Source: Sarcophilus harrisii
Taxonomy: Eukaryota; Chordata; Mammalia; Dasyuromorphia; Dasyuridae
DNA: 64,000 nt
Assembly (NCBI RefSeq): GCF_902635505.1
Contig: NC_045426.1
Location: 539,109,318-539,173,317 of the forward strand
Reading direction: 5' to 3'
Shown here piece after piece: positions 11,686 to 22,700 of this stretch. The position numbers were made by a program, and so were the translations under genes. Position 1 is the stretch's first letter; every line of letters begins with the position of its first letter. Under the pieces are notes generated by a model that did no database searches, was not told the origin of the DNA, and saw nothing but the letters and a program-made list of their open reading frames with translations.

Positions 11686-12331
11686 TTAAATATAGTAGAC
11701 AGTAAAAAAAAATACTTGAGAACATATCAAATATATCCAAAACATGTATCAAAGTAATCTTTGAGTAGTTTTTTCTTTCCTCTGTCCTTTGTTATTCTCT
11801 CTTCTATTCATGGTACCATTCCCTTTTTCCATGTTTGTGACTGATCAATGAAATAATAAAGCAATCAAGATAACTCATTTGATCTGAAGTAAAAGAGACA
11901 TAATGAGAAAGAATATTAATAACATTCTACCCATATCAAGCCAAATGTGAAATATTCTCACTTCTGAGTACTACATTTTAGGAACAGGAGTTAAGAGCCT
12001 CAAAACTTAGACATTTGAGTATCACTTGATATAACTGGGGATTTCATTTGGAGATGAAAGAAGTTTAGGGTGTATATGATTGCTGCCTTCAAGTATTTGA
12101 AGCATCTATATGAAGCATTACATTTGTTGTGAAAAGGAAATTTCAAGCTAGATATATAGAAAACTTATTAATAATTAGAGCAGAGGGTCTGTGAGTGTCA
12201 AGGTAGTTTTAAACTACTGTATTTCAATATAATTGAAATTAGTTTCCTTTGTAATAATATGTAATTTATTTTAGGCACTTAAAATATTTTGAGAAGAGAT
12301 TCCTAAATCTTAACCTGTCAAAGGACCCACA

Positions 12332-12372
<41 letters not shown>
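12332..12372 (+). repeat. (CA)n tract with GCGC start, upstream of PRL promoter
   Basis: 41 bp of strictly alternating purine-pyrimidine starting GCGC then (AC)n, a strong Z-DNA candidate. It ends about 0.9 kb before the predicted PRL transcription start. Confidence 0.95.
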
Positions 12373-12374
<2 letters not shown>

Positions 12375-13074
12375 TTAAAGGTGTTCAGAAGATGAATGGG
12401 TCACCTTAGGAGGTTGTGTATTCTCTCTTTCTGAAGATCTTCAAGTATATATTGGGTAACCACTTTTTAGCTATATTTCATAAAAGTTTCTATTGATATG
12501 AGTTGGAATAGTTGGTCTTTCAATACTAAAATTCTATATTTGTATAAATACAATCCATACTCAGAGTATATAACTTTTTTAGATGCCATGTTTTCTTTCC
12601 CTTTTCACCAACCAACATGATCATTATTTTCTTGCTTCCCTACTTTTTTCCATTAAATCCTACATGATCTTCCCAGGCTTATTTTCAGTTGTTCTCTTTC
12701 ACTCTTCACTAGCTTTTTGTCCTTCTTTGACTTTTCATTTTTTTTTTTTCTGTTCTATTTAACTAACTTCCACCCAAAAGTATCAGAATTTTGGAATCTT
12801 CATATATGGATTCACTCACTCTGACTCAATTTTGGCAAAGAAAAAACCCTTTCAGTTGTATCTAAGACTATGGCATCGTCATCTAAGAGGAAATGAGAAA
12901 GGACACAACGTCCAAAAAATAATAAAGAAAATGAAGGTAGGTAGTTACCTAAATGACCTCTATCCCATTTATTATGTCCTATCCTAAAGACCAGATTTCA
13001 CAGTTCTCTTGATTCTTCTCATTTCCCACCTACGCTCCTAGTCCAAGACAGTACACTGAAATTAATTAATCAAA
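12375..13074 (+). other. PRL 5' flank, no gene recognised
   Basis: AT-rich unique-looking sequence between the (CA)n tract and the proximal promoter. No reading frame of note. It contains the segment 'cttcatatatggattcactc' (about 12,799-12,818), loosely like a pituitary POU-factor site, but this is weak. Confidence 0.4.
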
Positions 13075-13270
13075 ATCTTTCCTAGAATGTCAATTTCTGA
13101 CCAATATGTCTTCCTGAATATGAATAGGAAATAAAATACCATTTGATGTTTATAATTATGTGTATAATCTCAATGACGAGAGTGTATGATCAGGTAAGGG
13201 TTGGGAATAACTTGATTAACATATGTAGTATGAGTTCCTGAGCCCTTATAAAGCACTATCTGTGGAACAA
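13075..13270 (+). promoter_or_regulatory. PRL: PRL proximal (pituitary) promoter
   Basis: The 13,111-13,180 stretch matches what I recall of eutherian prolactin proximal promoters nearly base for base: 'cctgaatatgaataggaaat', 'aaaataccatttgatgttta' and 'ataatctcaatgacg'. It contains an ATGAATA core (13,120-13,126), a classic Pit-1 (POU1F1) half-site orientation, a second AT-rich POU-like stretch 'tataattatg' (13,151-13,160) and a CRE-like TGACG at 13,174-13,178. The region closest to the TATA box, where the human gene has its strongest Pit-1 site, is less similar here ('gattaacatatgtagtatga', from 13,214). That factors bind is inferred from motif and position, not shown. Confidence 0.85.
13247..13252 (+). 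promoter_or_regulatory. PRL: PRL TATA box
   Basis: 'TATAAA' within 'cccttataaagc', about 75 bases before the start codon. Transcription is therefore expected to begin near 13,275-13,282, giving a 5' UTR of roughly 45-52 bases, similar in size to other mammalian PRL mRNAs. Confidence 0.85.
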
Positions 13271-13326
13271 GAAACTATAGGATCACCAACTCCTGGTGAA
13301 ACACAGTGCAAACCACAGTCACCATC

Positions 13327-13354
13327 ATGTACACCAAAAGGTCACCGTTGAAAG
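13327..13354 (+). CDS. PRL: PRL coding exon 1 (start of signal peptide)
   Basis: Encodes MYTKRSPLK plus the first base of Gly10. The ATG sits in 'caccatcatg', and the exon ends AAAG before donor GTAAGT. A 28-base coding first exon with a phase-1 intron is the standard prolactin arrangement. Confidence 0.97.
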
Positions 13355-16300
13355 GTAAGTACAATTCTTCTCAAATAACCCAATTATTGACTTCTTTCAT
13401 TTTTCTTAACAACTCCATCTTTTTTATATTTGGGGAAATGCAGTGTTGATTAGGGTCTTTAGGACTATAATCTAGATACATGTTGTCTACTCTCTCTTCA
13501 CTCAGCAGTCAAAATATGAGTCTATATAACTACATAAAATAGGACTTTACTAATAAATCGCTTTGGTTTGAGTACATTGGAAAGATTGCTGTATTTAGAG
13601 TTAATGAAGAATTCAAACAATGTTCTACCTCTTCATTTGACTGAAGATATAGCCATAACATCTTAATCTTTTAACCTCTCTGAGCTCTAGTTTTCACATC
13701 CATAAAACGAGGGGGTCAAACTAGACAAGCTATAAAGACCCTAACCAATCTAGATTCATGATGCCCTGTATTCCATGATCCATAAGTAAGAAATGAAGCT
13801 CTAGCTCCTCAACATCTTTGATGTAAGGGGTATTAGCCACAGTAAATGTAAGGGACTGAAACTTTCCATTAAACCCAATTCTCTTATACTCATATAGATT
13901 TAAGTTCAACAAGAGAGCACAAGTTTCCTTTGCACGATTATCATAATTTCACTCAAATCATTTGTCACCTTGGACAGCAAGTAACTATTGAAGTTTTTTC
14001 TGGTTTGCTGGCTAATTAGCAAGAAAAGAAAAATTGGTGAAATTAGCCTAATCTATTTTTACTTGTATTATACAGCTACTCTTTGGTAGAGGAATTTTCT
14101 TTTTCAGAGATGCATTATACCAATAAAATCATAGTCCAAAAAAAGAGAGCTAAATAAGGAGCAGTTTGATGAAATCATGAAATAAAGGCCTTTGAGTCAG
14201 TAAAAACTTATCTTCAATTAGATCTGGGTTCAAATTCTGTCTTTGACATAAATTAGCTGCATGATCACTGGCAAATTATTTATTTAATCTCATATTACCC
14301 CAACCAACTGTCCAAGACTATGTGATATATAAGCTATCGACCTGCATCCATAGAAGGTGTTTCCTATGCCAGAAGTTCTCAATACCAATGAAACCAAAGA
14401 TCTGGATCATCCTCCTATCAAAACAGATGCCAGCTAAAAGTTAACAGATTAATGTATAAGTAAAAGTAAAGAAGTTAGAAATAGGTACTAATTGTACCTA
14501 ATTGTAAAGGCACTAATTGTTCTTGAGTTCAATATTTCCATTGTCTCTGCAATATATGTTATATATACTAAATTGCTAGAAAACTTCTTCTTTATATGTA
14601 ATATATGTATATGCTAAATTATCATCTTGGAAATTTCAAGCTTTTAAGAAATAAAAAAACCCTTTTGTGGGTCATCCTCCCTGTACTAAAAAGTCTCAAT
14701 TTTACAACATAGAGAGCCTCTTCTTAATGCCATATGCATACTGTAGGATTTTCCAAATATAAATCTTTTGTATTTATCTAACTTTTTCTAGGACATTTTC
14801 TAACATCGATCATATATCTCTTAGAAACTTCTATTTTGGATAAAAATATTGATTTATCAGATGTTTTTATGGCTAAGTATCACTAAAATTATAAAGAAAT
14901 CTTGTTTTAATGGTACATCTATATTCTTTTAAAATGAATTCAACAATTCCTGTTAACATCTACTCCCAATATCAGTTCCCATGTATTTTTAAGTCATTTT
15001 TGCCACTCTCTTTTTTCTTCTCATCTCCCTCTGAAGCACATATCCCTCTTTTGCTGGCTATTTAGGAAGCAGAATATTTCAACTGTACAAAAAGAATGAA
15101 AATTCTCAGCTTTTTAGAATTTCTGGCATATGATATAAGCTAACATTTTGCCTTTTTCATGTAATATCAGTGACCTTTCTAATAATCTGTGACCCACTAG
15201 GATCTCTCATGCATTCCATTCAACCCAGTTCTAACCACATATAAGCAAGGTTTAGGGCCATGTCTATAATAGGAAGAAGGACTAAGTCCCAGTGGGTTGT
15301 AGTTGATAATATCACTAAAAAACAACATAAATTATATGATGATTATTCCCCTTGGTTTTTAAGATAAAATAAGCAGGTTGCTTATCCCAATCCCTCTTCA
15401 TTTTATAAAACTTAAATGATGCAGGAATTGGAAAATAAAGTGTTAAAAGTTGCAAATAGCTACATAGCACAGCTGCTGGAAATTTTCTGCAGGAATTCCC
15501 AGGACATTAAACTATCTTAAGAGAATGACCTGGACACCCTGCTTCAAAATTAATTTAAGTTCCAAATGTTTGCAAAGAATAGAAGCACTCTTGGGAGCAA
15601 TAAAAAAAAAAAAAAATGCAAGGCGTGACCTACTTCTCAAACTGTATATATGTGTAAATATAATTATAGATCTAAATTTACACAGTAGAAGGTGTTGGCT
15701 TTTCCCCCAGCTATTATAGTACCAAATCATAAGGCAGAACGCATTGGTAAGAGATAACACTCTATGTGACTCCATTACTTTCAATAATGTCTTCTGGATA
15801 GATAATTTTTAACATGTCCATTTTCACCCATGCAGGGTCATTACTGCTACTGCTGCTAATGTTAAACCTGCTCCTGTCAAGGAGCGTGGAATCTCTGCCC
15901 ATCTGTCCCAGTGGGGCTGTCAACTGCCAGGTGTCCCTCAGCGACCTTTTTGACCGTGCAGTCATGCTCTCTCACTATATCCACTCTCTTTCTTCAGAAA
16001 TGTTCAATGAATTTGTAAGTATCTATTCCATCCCAGAATGACCCCTTCATCTGAACTCTGTGATAACTGAACTTTAAAACACCAAACAAAAACTCCACAA
16101 GTCGAAAATTGTCAATGAGACACATCTATGAATAATTCTAAGAATAGGGCCACTAGAAAGATTAAGGCTGTTTTGAAGTTATGGTAGTCACCTGTTTATG
16201 TTTATTCAGTTAAATGGATTTCCCCCTACCATTTACCACCTCTATTCCCATCTGTTATATCTAATAGATACACACTTGCTTTTGTGAAAATCTGAACATT

Positions 16301-16710
16301 CCTTAATCATAAATTAGTGATTAATCTGGAGGGATTTAATAAAATTTAACACAAATTTTATTTAATTCGCTTTTTATGACACAGAGTATTTCCATAGCCA
16401 GGAGGAGGGAAGAAAGGATGTCAGGAAGTCAAAAAACAATGGGACATTACAAATCCAAAAACATTAAGAACCACTCTTAAAAAAAAAAGGAAATTTTCTA
16501 ATTACAATATTAGGGTTAGCTAGGGTCATTAGTAATAGATGTAGGAAAGAAAGCTCTGTTCTCTCTCTGAGCACTCTTTATAAGTCCTACATTATCACTT
16601 TTAGGCAAGTCAAACCATATCATGTTTTATTTTTTCATTGAATTCAGTAATATCCACATGAAAATTAGATTCAAAATTTACCAAATGACTATTCATGGTT
16701 CCATGCATTT

Positions 16711-16772
<62 letters not shown>

Positions 16773-19700
16773 TCTTCTTTTTCTCTTTCAAGTCTTAAAG
16801 TTTCATATTTTTGCTAAGTTTTGATAAAAGTGAATTTATTTTTGAAAATATTTTATCTACATCTTAATTTTTCCATCTTTACAATTACTCAGTTTTTGAT
16901 AATCATTTGCTGAAAATGTTTGTCCCATCTGCCCTCTATCCTTTCTATATTGTTTCATAATCATCAACAATAATAAAACTTTATTCAGCAGTCATACACT
17001 GAACAGCCATTAGTTCCTACATCCTAATAGCAATCTTAGATTTGGTGTTTGGGTGAACAAAAAATGAAAATATGGAGATAATAGGAAAATAAGTTGGAAA
17101 AATTATCTAATTTATTTATTTTTAGTTTAAATTTCTTCATTTTATCCTAAAAATAATTGCCAGACTAATAGCTACTAAGCTACTAATCATTTCATTTTGT
17201 ACATTAAAAACCAACACTAATAAACTTGTTTGGATACCTGTAGGATGAACGGTATGCCCAGGGAAGAGGATTCATAACCAAGGCCATCAATAGCTGCCAT
17301 ACTTCTTCTCTTTCTACTCCTGAAGACAAAGAGCAAGCTCAGCAAATCCATGTGAGTCCAAGTCCAATTTTTAAATAGGGACAATGCAGAGAAGCACATC
17401 AGAGGATCATAGATTTAGAACCAGAAAAGAGCTTGGAAATTACTCCTTCCAACTCATAAATTGTAGCAATGACAAAGCTGAGGCTCCAAGGATGACTTGT
17501 TTAAAGTCACATGAATAGAGAGAGGCAGAGCTAAGATTTGAACTCAAGGTTTATTATTCCAAATCCAGAGTAATTTTCACTGAACTGTTAACTCATATAA
17601 TTATAAGTACTTTTTTTCATTTAATATTTTATTTTTTCCAATTATAAGTAAAGATAGTTCACAACATTCATTTTTGTAAAATTTTGATTTCTAATTTTTT
17701 CCTCTTTTTCCTTCCCCCATCCCCATGATAGCAAGCAATCTGATAAAGGTTATAATGTCCTAGTAAAGGAACAATTTTTGTATGCTAGATACCACTGAAA
17801 AAGAGCTATATTCCTTTTTATCCCCATTCAATTTTTTCCAGAGATATATTATATCTAACTTTTCTAAAATTCTATTCACCTCATTAACTTCTTTTTTGTT
17901 TATTTTTTGTGTGTGTTAGGCTTTTCTAGTCTTGAGAGGGGAAGGTTTGAGGTCTCCCATTAGGATTAATTTGCTGCTTATTTCTTCCAGTAACTTATTT
18001 AACTTCTCCTTTAAGAATTTGGATGTTATACTACGTGGTACATACTTCTTTAGTATTAACATTATTGTCTATGGCATTTTTTTTTTTAGCAAAATGTAAA
18101 TTTCTTTCTTTTAATTAGATCTATTTTTGCTTTTGCTGTATCTGAGATCATTTGCTACCCCTACTTTTATTTATTTATTTTTTTTTTACTTCATCTGTGG
18201 AGCACTATATTTTGTTCTAGTCTTTGATCTTTTCTCTGTGTATATCTCTATATTGTATTTTAAACTATAACATAGAGATAAACCTGGAAAAGTCTTCTGG
18301 GACCTACTATTTACAAGATAAGTGTTTATGGAGAGAAATCTTTATCAGGAAATGATTGAGTGATATAATAGAAATAGTCATAACCAGGTCCACTAAAGGT
18401 TCACTACAATGCCTCCTAATCAGACTCTTCAACCAGACTGGAAGGATCTCCTTATCTCTCCAGGTGGGCAATTAAATGAGGCAGTAGAGGGATCTAGAGT
18501 CAGGACCTTAGCTGTGAGACCCAGGACATATCATTTAACTTCTGCCTCCCTAAATTTCTTCAACTGTAAAATAGGGGTGATAATAGCACCTACTTTCCCA
18601 GGATTAAGTATCAAAAGAAATATGCATTGTTAAAGTTCTCAGTACAGTACATAATACATAGTATGTGCTTAATAAATGCTTATTTCCTTTCCTCCACCCC
18701 CCCAGAAAAAACAAAACAAACAAGCAAACAAAACCTAGTTGTCATTACTTATCTTATCCCTTCTAAATAAAAATTCCTTCATCCTCCTTTCCTTTAATCT
18801 AAACCTTACACATGTTCTGAATTATTCACGTATTGAAGATATATTTGGTCTCCAAAAACACAGGCAAATTCACCAGATTCTGAATGATTCTGTGTGGAGG
18901 GAAAACAAACAAGGGTACAAACCCACTTTCTACTTTGTCCCTATAAATAGAAACTCAAAAGTGAAAGAGGTGTGCTTTTTACTCTAGGGTCGTTTACTTT
19001 AAATTAAAAAAAATAAAAACAATAATAATAAAATATAATTATCAAAATCAATTTTATAATAACCATGCTATAGTTTTATAGTATTTGTTATATATTATAA
19101 TTTATGTAATTTAATTTTAATATTATAACTGACAATATAATATTATAATAATTTATTATTATTATTATAACAATGACATTTATATGTTGCCTACCATGTA
19201 TCATCCACACCATTGTTTGTTATCAATTATCATCTCATTTGATAGTGGAAGGTAGTTTTCTTTTATGTAAGATAATTATTTCCTTTTTATCATAAATCTC
19301 TTTTCTTTCCATTTTTCCAAATCTTAAAATTTTTCAGTCCTAAATCTATTCTCCTGGGATCATATGGATAAAAGATTGTGCTCCTCTCAGAGAGTAACTT
19401 TTAATGATCTCCTCTTGATATCACTGCACAGCACGAACAACTCCTAAATCTAGTGCTTGGGGTCCTGCGTTCCTGGAATGAACCCCTGTACCATTTGGTC
19501 ACTGAAGTACGGAGTATGCAAGAAGCCCCTCACACCATCCTCTTGAAAGCCATGGAGATTGAGGAGCAAAACAAACGACTTCTAGAGGGCATGGAAAAGA
19601 TAGTGGGTCAGGTGAGAAGAACCCTTCTTTCTTCCCTATTTCTTTTCTTTTCTCATTAATGAAAATAAAAGGTAAAATGCTATGGGGGGACTGGAGAGAG

Positions 19701-22700
19701 GTATGGAAAACAAGAATCCCTTAACTTTTACCCAGTATGAATACTTCTACCAATTTTTTTCTACTAATCTCACTACCTAGAAAAGTAGAAGGCTGTAGAA
19801 AGCCAGCAGCCTAGCGATCAGGATTCTTTCTAATAACTTTGCCCTCAACATACTCTGCCTTTTGAGCAAATCACTCAATAGTGGCCGGAGTTTCTCTAGA
19901 AGCAACCCCTGCACTGCTTGGAGACTTACATGTAGAGAGAAATCCACCAGGATTTGGAGAGATGGATGGTGATGGTTTGGAAAGGGAGACCCTTTACAAG
20001 GTTTGGCTTAAGGCACTAACATAAGGGCTATCAATCTAATGTTCAAAGGGTTCTACCAAAGGGGTATATGGATAGATTTTAAGGTGTTTGTAAATTTGAA
20101 TATAAAAAAAATTATAAATATATAAATGTGTATATGTGTGTGTGATGCTATATATTTATAACACATACTTTATACTATATATAATTATATTTATACTTTA
20201 TATAATATATAAATTTACATTTATTTGCATATATAATTCTATATTTATTGAGTACATAATTTTTACTTATTTGTATGTTTATATGTGATATGACATATAT
20301 TTCACTATAAACATATTTGCTATATGTAATACAACAATAATTTAAATATATGACACATATGCATATATACTAACTTCTAACCAAAATTTAGCTTTTTCCT
20401 CCTAATAATTTAAAAACCCGTAGGCTGGTTTCACCAGACTACAAGAGGGCTCATACATACACAGAAAGAGAAAGAGAGAATGAGAGAGAGAGAGAGAGAG
20501 TAAGAAGTCCAATAGTAAAATTTAAATAGATTTATGAGAATCTAGGATGTTAAATCTTAAAAGTGAGTAGACTTGATATTCAAAATTGAATATCAAATAC
20601 TTAATGGTACCTATTGTTGAGGGCCCTTCCTGAGAACTTCTAGAGTTTCTATTGCTACAGTATGGTCCCATTCCTCCTTTTTTCTCCTTCTTCAAAGGGT
20701 AAGGATAGAAAGAAAGGATAAGTGAGGTGCTATCAGAATACTTTTGTCTCTTGTTGGCAATTCTGGGAAACATAGGCTGGGGAAGAAATTGAAATGGTAA
20801 AGACATAAATACATTTCATTCATCACCTGCATTATAAGAGACTGACAAAAGATAGGTTTATTTCATTTCTTTTTTTTTTCTTTCTTCTTTCCCTTTCTTC
20901 TTTCTTTCTCTTTCTCCTTTCTTTCCTCCCTTTCTGTCCCTGTATTTCATCCCTCCAACATGGCCTATTTACCAAATGGCCCTTGAAACATTCATAAAAA
21001 TACACATAGCAACATACTAACATAATAACTTCTCAGTGATATATCCATTTTTGAGTATTATCCCACAAAAAATAACTTTTGAAAGACAGGTAATCACTGG
21101 GTATCAAAATTTAGGAAACTGAGACTGCTAGGAAAGGAAGAGCAATAAACCTAAAACATAAGGTATCCAACCAAAGGAATGGGTTCTGCCAAGTAGATTT
21201 AGTAGATATCTGTTTCTATCCACTAAGAAAGATGGGGGAATAAAGGGGCTCTTTCAATTTTTCTGTTCAAGGCTCCAATTATAAAGAATTCAAATATGTT
21301 CAACCTTTTTAGCAGCTAGGTGGTACAGTAGATAGAGTGTTAGACCTGTATTCAGAAGGATCCGAATTCAAATACAGCTTCAAACATTAAGTAGCTGTCA
21401 CCCTGGGCAAGTCAATTAACCCTGTTTGCCTCAGTTTCTTAATGTGTAAAATGAGCTAGAGAAAAAAAAAAGCAATACATTCCAGTATCTTTGGCAGGAA
21501 AACCCCAAATAGGGTCACAGAGAGTTGAATAGGACTAAAATTACTGAACAACAATAATAGAATTAGTCTTTTGGGGTTTTGTTCTTTCCCCCCATAGCTA
21601 GAGATAATATTACTTGAATTGTCTACGTATGCCTACAGAAATGTTTTGAACATTAAGGAGATAATGTCTTCAGAGCTCGCTGAGGCTTTTCAGAAAAATG
21701 GCACTGTCTAAAAGTACAATATAGTTATTAAGACAATAAAGAGAATGATGTCACATTATCACACTCTTTACTGATGATATGTTTCATGTGCCTTTCCATC
21801 TTTTCAACAGAACAATCTTGTTATGTCTTCCACACACTGGAAATATATTTTAACCTTTATAGGTGTAAAGTAGGGGCTTGGACATACAAAGTTTTATTTT
21901 TTTATTCCATACTATAGTATATATTTATTGGATCAATGAATAATTTGTTATGCAAATTCATCTTATTCTTTATTTTCATACTTTTTTCTTTTTTTTCCTT
22001 TTCTTTTCTGTTTTTTTCTGTTTCTTCCTTCCTCTCTTTCTTATTTCTTTTTCATTTTTCTTTTTCCTTTTCTCTCTCTTCTTTCCTTATTACTTTCTTC
22101 CTCCCTCCCTTCCTCCCTCCCTCTCTCTGTTCCTGCCTCACTCCCTTTTTCCTTCTCTCTCCATCCCTCCCTTCCTCCCTTTTTCCCTTCCTTCCACTCT
22201 CCCTCCCTCCCTCCCTCCTTCCCTTCTTTCTTTCCTTCTTTCCACTCTCCCTCCCAACCTCTCTCCCTTCCCTTCCTTCCTTCCTTCCTTCCTTCCTTCC
22301 TTCCTTCCTCCCTTCCTTCCTTCCTTCCTTCCTTCCTTCCTTCCTTCCTTCCTCCCTCGCTTCCTTCCTTTCTTCTTTTCTTCCTTCCATTCTTCTTCTT
22401 TTTTCTTATTTCTTTCTTTTTTCCTTCTCTTTTTTCCTTGCCTCTATTTCTCTCCCCTCTCTCATCATGGCCTATTTATCAAACATTCATTAAAATATAT
22501 GTATACAGTAATATCAAAAAATATATACAAATTTAAATGTTATTCCACAAAGGAATCATTTTGAGAGATAGGTAAGGACTAGGTCTACCTATTTATAAGA
22601 TTTGAGTTTCCCCTGGAAAAGGATAAGCAGTTACCTCGAATATGGATGTGTCCAACCAAGAACTAGATTCTACCAGTAGATTTTAAAGCTTCTGAACTTA

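Noticed and set aside
11801-11815. TATTCATG as a distal Pit-1 enhancer site
   Set aside because: A single 8-base match in AT-rich DNA without a cluster of other sites. Expected by chance.
15512-16041. Minus-strand frames overlapping PRL exon 2
   Set aside because: Shadows of the real exon and the preceding intron. The sense exon has splice sites and a family match.
21936-22564. Long open frames (185-204 codons, and 112 codons on the other strand) across the intron-4 pyrimidine tract
   Set aside because: They are direct translations of (CCTT)n/(T)n low-complexity DNA in an intron. No domain, and every phase is open.
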